NCBI RefSeq assembly: GCF_009720485.1
Contig: NZ_CP045245.1
Span: forward strand, 1,922,001 to 1,986,000
From: Cellulomonas sp. JZ18
GTDB taxonomy: Bacteria; Actinomycetota; Actinomycetes; Actinomycetales; Cellulomonadaceae
Direction of reading: 5' to 3'
DNA length: 64,000 nucleotides
The notes beneath the pieces were generated by a model. The model searched no databases, was not told the origin of the DNA, and saw only the letters and a list, made by a program, of their open reading frames with translations. The translations under genes were made by a program, and so were the position numbers. Position 1 is the first letter of the stretch. Each line of letters opens with the position of its first letter. Shown here one piece after another: positions 1 to 9,878 of the stretch.

Positions 1-2317
1 CGTCGCCCGCCGCCGCCGGCGTCCACGCCGTGCGGGGACCCGGACCGGGCGACCGCGGCCGCCCGACCACGTACGCCAACCCCGTCGGGTCGGGTGCGGC
101 CGACACGTTCGCCGACCCCGCCGTCATCCGCGGCCAGGACGGCTGGTGGTACGCGTACGGCACGACGGACCCGCTGCGCGAGGGCGAGGGCGTGCGGCAC
201 CTGCTGCCCGTCACCCGGTCCCGTGACCTCGTGCGCTGGGAGCACGTCGGCGACGCGTTCACCGAGCAGACCCTGCCGGCGTGGGCCGACACCGACCCCG
301 CGGGCCCCGCCGCCTTGTGGGCCCCCGACGTCCGGTACGTCGACGGCGAGTACCGGCTGTACTACGTCGTCACGCGCACGACCCTCACGCCCGGCACCGA
401 CGACAGCGCGATCGGTGTCGCCACCGCCCCGAGCCCGACCGGGCCGTGGACGGACTCTGGCGACCCCGTCGTCGACCCCCGGCCCGGCGGGGGAGGCCCC
501 GAGGACTTCCTGTGGACCTACGACCCGCACCACGTCACCGCCCCCGACGGCACGCAGCACCTGGTGTACGGCTCGTACTACGGCGGGATCTGGGTCACCG
601 CGCTCGACCGCACCGGCACCGAGGCCGTCGGCGAGCCCGTGCAGCTCGCGGTCGACAACAAGTACGAGGGCGCGTACGTCGTGCACCGGGACGGGTACTG
701 GTACCTGTTCGCCTCGTCCGCCAACTGCTGCGCGGGCCCCACCACCGGCTACTCCGTGCACGTCGGGCGGTCCGCCTCGCTCACGGGCCCCTACGTCGAC
801 CGGGACGGCGTGCCGCTCCTGCAGTCGCGCGCGGGCGGCACGCCGGTGCTCGTGCAGAACGGCAACCGCTGGGTCGGCGCCGGCCACAACGCGCTCGTGA
901 CCGACCTCACCGGCCAGGACTGGGTCGTCTACCACGCGATCGACCGCGAGGACCCCTACCTGGACGGCACCGACGGGGTGAACGAGCGGCCCATGCTCCT
1001 CGACCGCCTGGACTGGGTCGACGGGTGGCCCGTCGTGCGCGGCGGCGTCGGCCCGTCCGAGGGCCCGCAGCCCGGACCCCTCGCCCCGGGCCGCGCCGCC
1101 ACCGGGTTCGAGCCCGCCGCCCGCGCGGCGTGGCGTGGCGCGGCGTGGCGCACCGTGCCCGACGACCCCCAGGGCGGGACCCACGCGCTCGCGCGCCGCG
1201 CCGGCCCGCTCCTGCTGCACCACGCGCCGGCCGGACCCGTCCGGGTCGAGGCCGACGTCCGGCTCGAGCCGGGGCCGTCGGCGGCGTCGTCGCCGGCGCC
1301 ACGGGGCACCGGCTCGTGACGCGTACCCGGTCCGACGGCACGCCCGACGGCGGACCCGACGGCGGGCGCACGCACCCGCGCGGCGTGCGCGCCCTCGTCG
1401 ACCCGACCGCCGGCGTGCTCCGCCTCGACGCGGCCGGGCGCGAGGCCGCCGTCCCGCTGCCGCCCGGCGTCGACTGGTCGACCTGGCACGCCCTCGTCCT
1501 CGAGGTCGACGGCCGCAGCGCCCGCGCCGAGCTCAGCCACGCCCGGCTCGGCGACCCGCTCGCCGTCGCCACCCTCGACCTGCGGCGCACGACGCACCCC
1601 CGTGCCGGCACGGCCGGCGCCGTCGCGCTCACGGCGGGCGTCCGCGTCGACGACCTCAGCGCCCTGCCGCCCGCGCCGCCGACACCCGCGCCGTCCCCGC
1701 TCCCGGAGCCCGGGCACCTGGTCGCCGACCTCACCTTCGACGCCGGCACGGGCCCGGGCTGGACCCCGGTGCGCGACCCCCGCGTCACCGTCGAGGACGG
1801 CGACCTCGTCTGGCCGGTCGAGCAGGCCGACCTGGTCGGCCCCGGCGGCACCGCCGGTCTGCTGCTGCGCGACGCCCCCGCCGGGGACTGGACCGCCGAG
1901 ACGGTCGTGCGGCTCGACCTCGGCGTCGACACCGTGCGCAACTACCAGCAGGCCGGTCTCGTCGTGCACGCCCACGACGACCTGTTCGCCCGCCTCTCCC
2001 ACGTCGCGATCTGGAACACGCGGCAGACCGAGCTCGGGCACGAGCGGCCGTTCGCCGACCGCACGTCCTACGGCGGCACCATCGTGGGTCCGCCCGGCGA
2101 TCGCACGTGGCTGCGTCTCGTCCACCGCACCGACGCGGCGGGCGAGCGCGAGGTGCGCGCGCTGACCCGCACCGACACCACCGGCTGGGCCGTCGGCGGC
2201 GTCTGGACCTTCCCGCCCGGCACGCCCCTGCGCGTCGGCCTGGCCGCGCACGGCTGGAACGGCACCGACCCGCGGGCCGTCGCCCGCTTCGAGCACCTGC
2301 GCCTCTGGCAGGACTGA
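1..2317 (+). CDS. GH43 family glycoside hydrolase (arabinanase/xylosidase-like), 5' partial, frameshifted
   Basis: Secreted hydrolase acting on arabinan or xylan side chains. The reading frame is open through the window edge and reads like a signal-peptide tail (SPAAAGVHA), so the true start lies outside; the GTG at 30 is only the first in-frame start. The N-terminal ~360 residues carry GH43 propeller motifs: base Asp in FADPAVIR, Asp in WAPDV, and acid Glu in NKYEGAYV. The first frame stops at 1319, but another frame continues to 2317 as a normal beta-sandwich domain (GDWTAETVVRLD, YQQAGLVVHAHDD). The two join at the GGGG run 1271-1274 if one G is missing, so I treat them as one gene. Substrate is inferred from family only. 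Confidence 0.8.
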
Positions 2318-2420
2318 CCCCCGCACCGCCCCACCCGCCCCACCGCCCGCCGCCACGGGCGACGTCGTCCGCCCAGCGCCCGACGTGCCGGTCGGCGCGC
2401 CGTCGCCTACCGTCGGAGGA

Positions 2421-3848
2421 ATGTTGGACGGTGCGTCAGGTCGCTCGCGCACGTCGTGGACCGACGGCGCACCCGCGCACGACGGCCCGGTCGTCCTCGG
2501 TGACCGTTACGTCCTCGAGGACGTGCTCGGCCGCGGCGGGTCGGGCGTCGTGCACCGTGCGCGCGACCAGGTCCTCGGCCGCGAGGTCGCCGTCAAGGTC
2601 CTGCCGGCCGTCCCCGGCGACAGCGACGAGCTGCGCCGTCACGAGGCCGAGATCGGCGTCCTCGCCCGCCTGCGGCACCCCGGCCTCGTCCGGCTCTTCG
2701 ACGCCGACTCCGTGCCGCTCGACGGCGGCCTGGTCCAGGCCTACCTCGTCATGGAGATCGTGCGCGGGCCCAGCCTCGCCGACCGGCTCCGGCAGGGGCA
2801 CCTGACCGCTCGCCAGACCGCCGCCGTGGGGCGCGTCACCGCCGAGGCGCTCGCGGTCGTGCACGCGCAGGGCGTCGTGCACCGCGACGTGAAGCCGGGC
2901 AACGTCCTGCTCGTCGACGACGCGTGCCTCGACGTCGAGCCGGACGACGTGCACGAGTGGCGGCCCGCGCGGCTCGTCGACTTCGGGATCGCCCGGCTCG
3001 CCGCCGCCACGCGGCTCACCGTGACCGGGACGGTCCTCGGCACGGTCGCCTACCTCAGCCCCGAGCAGGCGGTGGGCGGCGAGGTCGGCCCCGCGTCCGA
3101 CGTGTACGCCCTGGGCCTGGTCCTGCTGGAGGCGGTGACGGGGCGGCGTGCGTTCAGCGGCACGACGGCCGAGGTCGCCGCCGCCCGCCTCACGCGCGAC
3201 CCGGAGGTGCCGGCCGACCTCGACCCGGGCCTGCGCGCCCTGCTCGGTGCGATGACGCGGCGCCGGCCCGAGGACCGACCCTCCGCGCGGGAGGCCGCGC
3301 AGGCGCTCTCCGACGTCCTCGAGGGCGTCGCGTGGCAGGAGGCGACGCGCGCGTTCGCCGCCGCGGCGCCGGACCCGCGGTCCGGGCCGGCGACGGACGA
3401 CGAGCCGACGGTCGCGGCACCGGTGGTCGTCCCGGGGGCCGCGGCGACCCCGGCCGAGCGGCGCGCCGCGGAGGCGCTGCTCGAGGACGGGCTCGCCGCA
3501 CCGGGCGACGACGCGGGGCGGACACCGCCAGCTGCCACCGCGCGCCCGGCGCAGGACGACGGTGCCGAGCAGGACGCCCGTCGTGACCCGCGCACGGGGC
3601 CCGTCGCAGGTGCCCGCCCCGGTCCGGACCGTCCCGCCACGGCACCCGTGCGCGCCGCGCCGGCCGCGCGTCCCGGGCGGCGGCGCGCGGCGCTCGTCGT
3701 CACCGCCGTGCTCGCGCTGGGCGGCACGGTCGCCACCGTCGGCGCCGTGCAGGCGTCGCAGCCGCCGCCGGAGCCGCCGGCCTACCCCGTGGTCGACGGA
3801 CCGCTCGGCGACGCGCTCGACCGGCTGCAGCGGAGCGTGGCGCCGTGA
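2421..3848 (+). CDS. PknB-type membrane Ser/Thr protein kinase
   Basis: Eukaryotic-like Ser/Thr kinase of 475 residues. Visible motifs are the Gly loop GRGGSGVV, VAVKVL lysine, catalytic loop HRDVKPGNVLL, DFGIARL, and YLSPEQ in place of the usual APE. A Pro/Ala-rich linker follows, then one membrane helix near residues 425-446 and a short (~29 residue) exported tail without PASTA repeats. The start chosen is ATG 2421, because a TACCGT -10 box lies 7 nt upstream, which suggests a leaderless mRNA; an in-frame start at 2385 would add 12 residues. The stop overlaps the next gene by 4 bp, so kinase and lipoprotein are probably cotranscribed. Confidence 0.9.
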   Translation: MLDGASGRSRTSWTDGAPAHDGPVVLGDRYVLEDVLGRGGSGVVHRARDQVLGREVAVKVLPAVPGDSDELRRHEAEIGVLARLRHPGLVRLFDADSVPLDGGLVQAYLVMEIVRGPSLADRLRQGHLTARQTAAVGRVTAEALAVVHAQGVVHRDVKPGNVLLVDDACLDVEPDDVHEWRPARLVDFGIARLAAATRLTVTGTVLGTVAYLSPEQAVGGEVGPASDVYALGLVLLEAVTGRRAFSGTTAEVAAARLTRDPEVPADLDPGLRALLGAMTRRRPEDRPSAREAAQALSDVLEGVAWQEATRAFAAAAPDPRSGPATDDEPTVAAPVVVPGAAATPAERRAAEALLEDGLAAPGDDAGRTPPAATARPAQDDGAEQDARRDPRTGPVAGARPGPDRPATAPVRAAPAARPGRRRAALVVTAVLALGGTVATVGAVQASQPPPEPPAYPVVDGPLGDALDRLQRSVAP

Positions 3849-4471
3849 GCGCGGTCCGCGGCCGCGCCCGTGCCGGCGTCGCGGCCGTCGTGCTCGCCCT
3901 CGTCCTCGCGGGCTGCGCCGCCGGCGACGTCGACGCGCGCCGCGCCGGCCTGCTCCAGCAGGACGTGCTCGCGGTCACCGCGGCGGCCGCCGAGGGCCGC
4001 CTCGACGCCGCGGCGGTGCTGCTCGAGCGTCTGCGTACGGAGGTCGACGACGCGCACGGCGACGGGGACCTGTCCGACGAGCGGCACGACGAGGTGACCG
4101 CCGCGCTCGACGACGTCGCGGCGCAGCTCGAGGCGGGGCTGGCCGCGCAGGCGGCCGCCGCCGAGGCGGAGGCGGCCGCGGCACGCGACGCGGCCGTGGC
4201 GGCGGCGGTCGCGGAGGCGCAGGCCCGCGCGTCCGCCGCCGAGGAGAGCGCGCGGCAGGCCGCCGCCCGCGAGGCGGCGGCGCAGGAGGCGGCGCTCGAG
4301 GCGCAGCGGCGGACCGAGGACGGGTCGGGGGCGGCCGACCACGGGAAGGCCGAGGAGCGTGCCCGAGAGGCAGCCGAGAAGGCGGCGGAGAAGGCGCGCG
4401 AGGTCGCGGAGAAGGCGGCGGAGAAGGCGCGCGAGGCGGCGGCCCGCCGGGGCCCGGGCGAGGACGGCTGA
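3845..4471 (+). CDS. Ala/Glu-rich coiled-coil lipoprotein
   Basis: Hypothetical lipoprotein of 208 residues. A signal peptide ends in a lipobox LAGC with the modified Cys at residue 24. The rest is almost entirely Ala/Glu/Arg with repeated EKAAEKAREV-like units near the C terminus, predicted to form a long helical or coiled-coil rod. The GTG start overlaps the kinase stop (GTGA), so it is translationally coupled to the kinase and may be a partner of its short outer tail (inference). No enzymatic motif was seen. Confidence 0.75.
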   Translation: MSAVRGRARAGVAAVVLALVLAGCAAGDVDARRAGLLQQDVLAVTAAAAEGRLDAAAVLLERLRTEVDDAHGDGDLSDERHDEVTAALDDVAAQLEAGLAAQAAAAEAEAAAARDAAVAAAVAEAQARASAAEESARQAAAREAAAQEAALEAQRRTEDGSGAADHGKAEERAREAAEKAAEKAREVAEKAAEKAREAAARRGPGEDG

Positions 4472-4505
4472 GCGCGCCGGCCCAGGACGCCTGTCAGGGC
4501 CCGCG

Positions 4506-6650
4506 TCAGGCGGTGCCGGTGCCCGGCCCGGCCTGCGCGGCGGGGTCCGTGAGCAGGTCCTCCGGCATCCGCTCGGGGCCTGCGCCCGCCGGGCGCGGAC
4601 GGTCCTCCGGGTGGGCGCGCACGGCCAGCAGCGCGACGTCGTCCTCGCTGCCCTGCGCGAGGTCGTCCACCAGCCGGTCGCACAGCTCCTCGAGCGGGAG
4701 GGCCCCGAGCTGCTCGGCGTGCGCGCGCAGGCGCTCGAGCCCCACGCCCAGCCGCTCGCCGCGCCGCTCGACCAGGCCGTCGGTGTACAGCACGACCGTC
4801 GACCCGGGGGCGAGCGGCACGACGTGGTCGCGCCGCTCGACGTGCGCACGCAGCCCGAGGAGCAGGTTGCCGGGCCGGCGCAGCAGCTCCGCGCGTCCGT
4901 CCGGGTGCAGCAGCAGGGGAGGCAGGTGCCCGGCGTTCGACCAGCGCAGTCGGCGCAGACCCTCGGCGGCGAGCTCCGGCGTCTGCTCGACCTTCGCGAG
5001 CACCGCGGTGGTGAGCGCGCCGACCGCGAGGTCCCGCATGGCCCAGTCGAGCGCCGACAGGATCCCTGCCGGAGGCTGCACGATCGCGTGCGCACCTCCG
5101 CGCAGCACGTTGCGGATCTGCGCCATCGCGACCGCGGCGCGCAGGTCGTGGCCGGTCACGTCGCCGATGACCAGGCACGTGCTGCCGTCGCGCACGAGGA
5201 ACGCGTCGTACCAGTCCCCGCCGATCTGCGTGGCTGTCGCGGCGGGCAGGTAGCGGGCCGCGAGCTCGAGGTGGTCCGGCTCCGGCAGCGCGGTGAGGAG
5301 GCTGCGCTGCAGCTCCTCGGCGAGGTCGCGGCGGGCGGCGTGCAGGTGCGCGTTGTCGAGCGCGAGGCCGATCTGCGCCATCACCTCGCGCAGGGACCGC
5401 AGCTCCGCCCCGGTGAACTCCCCGCGCCGCTCGCTGCGGCCCAGCGTCAGCAGCCCGCGCACGTGCCCGCGCCCGCGCAGCGGCACGACGACCCGCGCGT
5501 GCGGGGCCAGCCGCGCGAGCGCGTCCTGCGCGGGCCCCGCCTCGACGACCTCGCCGGGCTGCGGCACCCCGGTCGCGATGACCCGGCGGCCGCCCGCGAG
5601 CGCCTGCGCGACCAGGGAGGTGCGGGTGAGCGCGGCGACCCGTGTCTCGCGGTACCGGTCGAGCACGGGCTGCATCGCGGGGTCGGCGTGCAGGGCGGCG
5701 ACGTCGTGCAGGCGCTGCTGCCAGGGGCCGTGCCCCTCGTCGAGAACGCTCGCGATCGCGAAGTCCGCGACGGACGGCACGAGGTGGGGCAGGACCGCCT
5801 CGAGCGCCGCGACCGGGTCGAGCACCTCGACGAGCTCGGACGCCACGGACGCGACGAGCTCGGAGCGCGCCCGTGCCTGCTGCGCCGCGTCGAGCGCCCG
5901 GCGACGCTCCGTGACGTCGGTGAAGTAGGCGGCGACGCCCCCGCGCTCCGGCACGGCGCGCACCTCGAACCACGACTCGAGCGGTGCCGGGTACCACGCG
6001 TCGAACACCGCGGGCACGTGCGTGCGCGCCACCTGGCGGTACTCCTGCTCGAACACCGTCCCCGACACTCCCGGGAAGACCTCCCAGATGACCCGGCCGA
6101 GCAGGTGCTGCCGCGCGACGCCGATGATCCGCTCGGCCTCGGCGTTGACGTGGCCGAAGCGCCAGCGGGCGTCGAGCCAGTAGTACCCGACGGTCATGTC
6201 CTCGAGGATCTGGTGGACCCGCTCCTCGCCGACCCGCAGCTCGGTGACGTCGGTCACGACGCCGACGACCTCCGTCGCGACGCCGTCGGGTCCGGCCACG
6301 GCTCGTCCTCGGGCCACGAGCCAGCGGGTGGTGCCGTCGGGCCGGCGCACGCGCAGCTCGGCCTGGTAGGGGCCGCACGTCGCGACGGCCTCGCGCACCG
6401 CGGCACGGACGCCCGGCAGGTCCTCGGCCTGCACGCGTGCCTCGAGCGCGTCGATCGTGCCGTCGAAGGTCGCCGCGTCGTACCCGAAGACGTCGAGCAG
6501 GGCGTCGTCCCAGTGCAGGGCCCGCGCGCGCAGGTCCCACCGGAACGCCCCGAGGCCGCCGGCGCGCGCCGCGACGTCGAGCAGCGCGAGCCGCTCGGCC
6601 GCGCCGAGCGGTGCGGGCGGGTCGTCCTCGACCCGGACCGGATCCTGCAT
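4506..6650 (-). CDS. PAS-PAS-GAF-SpoIIE (PP2C-type) phosphatase
   Basis: Signal-responsive Ser/Thr phosphatase of 714 residues, typically acting on anti-anti-sigma factors in this family. Order: PAS at about 20-140 (FGYDAATF), PAS at 145-260 (GYYWLDARWRFGHVN), GAF at about 285-440, then the SpoIIE catalytic domain with GGDWYDAF, GDVTGHDL, LYTDGLVERRG and EDDVALLAVR, which supply the metal-binding Asp residues. The ATG at 6650 has GGGGAGGGG upstream. The frame stays open further upstream but without protein-like sequence. It is convergent with the kinase/lipoprotein pair. No partner switch genes (STAS, RsbW) are in the window, so the target is unknown. Confidence 0.9.
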   Translation of the reverse strand: MQDPVRVEDDPPAPLGAAERLALLDVAARAGGLGAFRWDLRARALHWDDALLDVFGYDAATFDGTIDALEARVQAEDLPGVRAAVREAVATCGPYQAELRVRRPDGTTRWLVARGRAVAGPDGVATEVVGVVTDVTELRVGEERVHQILEDMTVGYYWLDARWRFGHVNAEAERIIGVARQHLLGRVIWEVFPGVSGTVFEQEYRQVARTHVPAVFDAWYPAPLESWFEVRAVPERGGVAAYFTDVTERRRALDAAQQARARSELVASVASELVEVLDPVAALEAVLPHLVPSVADFAIASVLDEGHGPWQQRLHDVAALHADPAMQPVLDRYRETRVAALTRTSLVAQALAGGRRVIATGVPQPGEVVEAGPAQDALARLAPHARVVVPLRGRGHVRGLLTLGRSERRGEFTGAELRSLREVMAQIGLALDNAHLHAARRDLAEELQRSLLTALPEPDHLELAARYLPAATATQIGGDWYDAFLVRDGSTCLVIGDVTGHDLRAAVAMAQIRNVLRGGAHAIVQPPAGILSALDWAMRDLAVGALTTAVLAKVEQTPELAAEGLRRLRWSNAGHLPPLLLHPDGRAELLRRPGNLLLGLRAHVERRDHVVPLAPGSTVVLYTDGLVERRGERLGVGLERLRAHAEQLGALPLEELCDRLVDDLAQGSEDDVALLAVRAHPEDRPRPAGAGPERMPEDLLTDPAAQAGPGTGTA

Positions 6651-6776
6651 CGCGTCCCCTCCCCGACGGCGGCACGGACCCGTCGTGCACCGATCCTGCC
6701 CCCGCCGGCCGCTCCGGCGCACCGTCACGGCGTCGCCGCGCCGTGCGTGTCGGTGCCGGCGGGCACGATGGCCCGC

Positions 6777-7156
6777 ATGACGGCGCACGCGCACGGCCTC
6801 CACCACACGATCGACTACGTCGAGATCCCCGTCACCGACCTCGCGGCGGCCCGTGCGTTCTACGCGGCCGCTTTCGGCTGGTCGTTCGTCGGGTACGGCG
6901 ACGCCTACGCGGGCATCCGCACCGCCGCCGAGCGGGGAACCGACGAGGCCGGCGGTCTCGCGCTCGTCGAGCGGGACGGCCCTGTGGTCGGAGGGCCGCT
7001 CGTGCTCGTCTGCTCGGACGACCTGGAGGCCACGGCGGCGGCCGTGGTGGCCGCCGGGGGCGGGTCGTGCAGGGGCCGTACGCGTTCCCCGGCGGACGCC
7101 GGTTCCACCTGCTCGACCCCGCGGGGAACGAGCTGGGCGTGTGGTCCCCGCGCTGA
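6777..7156 (+). CDS. VOC (glyoxalase/bleomycin-resistance fold) protein, frameshifted
   Basis: Small vicinal-oxygen-chelate fold protein with paired beta-alpha-beta modules: DYVEIPVTDLAAARAFYAAAFGW at the N terminus (only part quoted as motif) and FHLLDPAGNELGVW at the C terminus. These two halves lie in different frames. They join at the GGGGG run 7056-7060 if one G is missing, giving a continuous AAGGRVVQGPYAF. A second ATG lies 9 nt upstream at 6768. Specific substrate cannot be told; such proteins are often annotated only by fold. Confidence 0.7.
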
Positions 7157-7287
7157 CGCCGACCGCGCCCGTCGACCACCAACCGGAGGCGAACGGCCGC
7201 GGTCGGCGGGGCTCCTGCGCGGTGACCATGCGGTGCCGTGACACGGGTCACCGCACGTGCGCACCGCCACGTGCCTAGAGTCGGTGC

Positions 7288-8679
7288 ATGAGCGCCGACG
7301 GACTCGCCCGTGCCCAGCAGAAGATGCGCGACGCCGGGGTGCCCGGTACCGCGATCGACGTGTTCACCCGGTTCTACGGGCTCCTCGAGTCCGGACGTAC
7401 CGGGATGATCCCCGAGGCGGAGGTCGCCCCGCTGGGGGAGGTGCCGCACCTCGACCGGCTCGAGGTCGACGCCGAGGCGGGCGCGCAGGCGCTCGCGCAG
7501 ACGGTGGTGCTCAAGCTGAACGGCGGCCTCGGCACGTCGATGGGGATGGACCGCGCGAAGTCGCTGCTGCCCGTGCGCGGCGACCGCACGTTCCTCGACC
7601 TCATCGCGGGCCAGGTGCTGGCGGCGCGGGCCGCCACGGGCGCGCGGCTGCCCCTCGTGCTCATGAACAGCTTCCGCACCCGGGACGACAGCCTCGCCGC
7701 CCTGGCCGCGCACCCCGAGCTCGCGGTCGACGGGGTGCCGCTGGACTTCCTGCAGAACCGCGAGCCCAAGCTGCGCGCCGACGACCTCACGCCCGTCGAG
7801 TGGCCGGCCGACCCGTCCCTCGAGTGGTGCCCGCCGGGCCACGGCGACCTGTACACCGCGCTGCGCGCGTCGGGCGTCCTGGACGCGCTGCTCGAGGCCG
7901 GGTTCCGGTACGCCGCCGTGTCGAACTCCGACAACCTCGGCGCGACCCCGGACGCGCGCATCGCCGGATGGTTCGCCGCCTCGGGTGCGCCGTTCGCCGC
8001 GGAGGTGGCGCGCCGCACGCCGGCCGACCGCAAGGGCGGCCACCTCGTCGTCCGCCGCTCCGACGGCCGCATCGTGCTCCGCGAGTCCGCGCAGACGCCG
8101 AAGGAGGACGCGGAGGCGGCCGGGGACATCGGCACGCACCGCTACTTCAACACGAACAACCTGTGGCTGGACCTGCGCGCCCTCGCCGCGGAGCTCGACC
8201 GCACGGGCGGGGTGCTCGACCTGCCCCTCATCCGCAACGAGAAGACCGTGGACCCGACCGACAAGTCGTCGACGAAGGTCGTCCAGATCGAGTCCGCGAT
8301 GGGCGCGGCCATCGAGGTGTTCGACGGGGCGGCCGTCCTCGAGGTGGGCCGTGAGCGCTTCCTGCCGGTGAAGACCACGAACGACCTGCTCGTGCTCCGC
8401 TCGGACGTGTACGACGTCGACGAGGCGGACCGCCTGGTCGCGCAGGTCGACGCGCCGTTCGTCGACCTGGACCCGGAGCACTACGCCACCGTGGCCGCGT
8501 TCGACCGGCGCACGGCGAACGTGCCGTCGCTGCGGGAGGCGACGTCGCTGCGCGTGCGTGGCGACTGGACCTTCGGCGCGGGTGCGCGCGTGGTCGGCGA
8601 CGCGGTCCTCTCTCCCGCCGACGGGCCGGCGACCGTGCCGGCGGGCGCGACCGTCGGGCCGGACGGCGTCACGGTCTGA
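7288..8679 (+). CDS. UTP-glucose-1-phosphate uridylyltransferase (eukaryotic-type UGPase)
   Basis: Makes UDP-glucose from UTP and glucose-1-phosphate in the cytosol, feeding glycan and glycolipid synthesis. The nucleotide-binding motif KLNGGLGTSMG lies near residue 75, with VSNSDNLGA, FNTNNLW and a conserved lysine segment in FLPVKTTNDLL, all typical of the UGP2-like rather than GalU family. At 463 residues it has the usual length. TAGAGT sits 6 nt before ATG 7288, so the mRNA is probably leaderless. A strong hairpin follows the stop. Confidence 0.92.
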   Translation: MSADGLARAQQKMRDAGVPGTAIDVFTRFYGLLESGRTGMIPEAEVAPLGEVPHLDRLEVDAEAGAQALAQTVVLKLNGGLGTSMGMDRAKSLLPVRGDRTFLDLIAGQVLAARAATGARLPLVLMNSFRTRDDSLAALAAHPELAVDGVPLDFLQNREPKLRADDLTPVEWPADPSLEWCPPGHGDLYTALRASGVLDALLEAGFRYAAVSNSDNLGATPDARIAGWFAASGAPFAAEVARRTPADRKGGHLVVRRSDGRIVLRESAQTPKEDAEAAGDIGTHRYFNTNNLWLDLRALAAELDRTGGVLDLPLIRNEKTVDPTDKSSTKVVQIESAMGAAIEVFDGAAVLEVGRERFLPVKTTNDLLVLRSDVYDVDEADRLVAQVDAPFVDLDPEHYATVAAFDRRTANVPSLREATSLRVRGDWTFGAGARVVGDAVLSPADGPATVPAGATVGPDGVTV

Positions 8680-8693
8680 GGCCCCGGCGGCCG

Positions 8694-8739
8694 CGCGACG
8701 ACGGCCCCGGCACCCTGCGGTGCCGGGGCCGTCGTCGCG
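8694..8739. terminator. Bidirectional terminator hairpin
   Basis: A perfect 21-bp stem with a CTGC loop lies between two convergent genes. There is no U tract, which is usual for terminators in high-GC actinobacteria. Confidence 0.85.
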
Positions 8740-8755
8740 TGGGTCCGGTGGCCCG

Positions 8756-8902
8756 TCAGCCGACCTCGGGGGCCGCGTCCGGGTCCTCCTCCGGCTCGAG
8801 CGTGTTGGGCTCGCCGCCCGCGCCGGCGCCCACGCCGGTGTCGGACAGCTCGTCGGCGGTCGTGCCGTCGCCGCTCGTGCGGCCCTCGTCGGTCTCGCTC
8901 AT
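8756..8902 (-). CDS. Small acidic hypothetical protein (48 aa)
   Basis: Begins MSETDEGRTSGDG and is rich in Asp, Glu, Gly and Thr with no hydrophobic core, so it is probably disordered. An AGGAGG-type ribosome site sits upstream of ATG 8902, which together with the preceding terminator supports a real gene. Function unknown. It is divergent from another small polar gene at 9062. Confidence 0.55.
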   Translation of the reverse strand: MSETDEGRTSGDGTTADELSDTGVGAGAGGEPNTLEPEEDPDAAPEVG

Positions 8903-9061
8903 CGCGTCCTCCTGCGGCTCTGCGCCGGCCGGCGGCCGGTGTGGGTGTGGCCAGCCTGCGGCGGACGGGGGTGCGCCGCAACGCGGGCGCGGGGCCTGCC
9001 GGGGCGCGGCGTGCGCGGCCCTCGGGTGGCGGGTGCGCCGCGCCGCGACGAGGGTGGGGCC

Positions 9062-9274
9062 ATGAGCGAGGACACCGTCCACCCGGCCCAGCAGCGTCCC
9101 GAGACGCAGGACCCCGAGAACCAGCCGTTGCCCGGCAGCACGGAGTCGGAGCAGCAGCCGTCGCCCGGTGACACCCAGGACCAGCCGGTGCGCCGCATCT
9201 ACCCGTCGGACCCGACGGGGCAGGACCCGGACCCCACCGCGCACGACCCGCTGCCCGACGACCCGCGGGCCTGA
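9062..9274 (+). CDS. Small polar hypothetical protein (70 aa)
   Basis: Starts MSEDTVHPAQQRPETQ and is rich in Gln, Pro, Asp and Glu; no fold or motif is visible. Ribosome-site-like GGGTGGGG precedes ATG 9062. It resembles other short, hydrophilic, probably disordered proteins in this window only in composition. Function unknown. Confidence 0.5.
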   Translation: MSEDTVHPAQQRPETQDPENQPLPGSTESEQQPSPGDTQDQPVRRIYPSDPTGQDPDPTAHDPLPDDPRA

Positions 9275-9300
9275 TCCGCCGGCGCGGCGCCGGCCGCGCC

Positions 9301-9330
9301 CGCCGACCTCACACCCGCCGACCTCACACC
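9301..9330. repeat. Tandem 15-bp direct repeat
   Basis: Two exact head-to-tail copies of CGCCGACCTCACACC lie just upstream of the ECF sigma gene. They may be an operator or replication slippage. Confidence 0.6.
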
Positions 9331-9362
9331 CGCGGGCCGCGGTACGTCTGCACACTGTGGGC

Positions 9363-9878
9363 ATGGACCGGCCGTTCGAGCAGGTGGTGCGCGCGCACGG
9401 CGCGACCGTGCTGCGCGTGTGCCGCGCGCTGCTCGGCGCGCACGACGCCGAGGACGCGTGGTCCGACACCTTCCTCGCCGCCCTGCGCGCGTGGCCGACC
9501 CTCCCGCCCGACGTGAACCTCGAGGCGTGGCTCGTGACGGTCGCGCGGCGCAAGGCGCTCGACGAGCTGCGTCGCCGCGGGCGGCACGCGGTGCCCGTCG
9601 ACCCGTCGGACGGTCCCACGGGCACGCCGCTGGTCGCCGAGCTGCCCGCGCCCGGCGGGCGCGACCTGGACCTGTGGGCCGCGCTCGGGACGCTGCCGGA
9701 CAAGCAGCGCCGTGTCGTCGTGCTCCACCACATCGGCGGTCTGCCGTACGCCGAGGTGGCCGACGTGGTCGGCGGCTCGGACGCGGCGGCCCGCCGCGCC
9801 GCGTCCGACGGCGTCGCGGCCCTGCGCCGCTCCTACGCCGCGGCGTCCGCCGAGGGGGAGAGGGGAGGACGGCCATGA
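9363..9878 (+). CDS. ECF-type RNA polymerase sigma factor
   Basis: Short sigma-70 factor of 171 residues with only regions 2 and 4. Region 2 includes AEDAWSDTFLAALRAW and WLVTVARRKALDELRRR; region 4 includes LPDKQRRVVVLHHIGGLPY and a helix-turn-helix in EVADVVGGSDAAARR. No anti-sigma gene adjoins it. Its stop overlaps the start of the alkyltransferase gene (ATGA), so the two are coupled. This suggests a role in a DNA alkylation or related stress response (inference). Confidence 0.88.
   Translation: MDRPFEQVVRAHGATVLRVCRALLGAHDAEDAWSDTFLAALRAWPTLPPDVNLEAWLVTVARRKALDELRRRGRHAVPVDPSDGPTGTPLVAELPAPGGRDLDLWAALGTLPDKQRRVVVLHHIGGLPYAEVADVVGGSDAAARRAASDGVAALRRSYAAASAEGERGGRP

Noticed and set aside
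6651..7244. Long N-terminal extension of the SpoIIE phosphatase
   Set aside because: Lies antisense to the VOC gene, reads as low-complexity Arg/Gly/Pro, and a good ribosome site marks ATG 6650.
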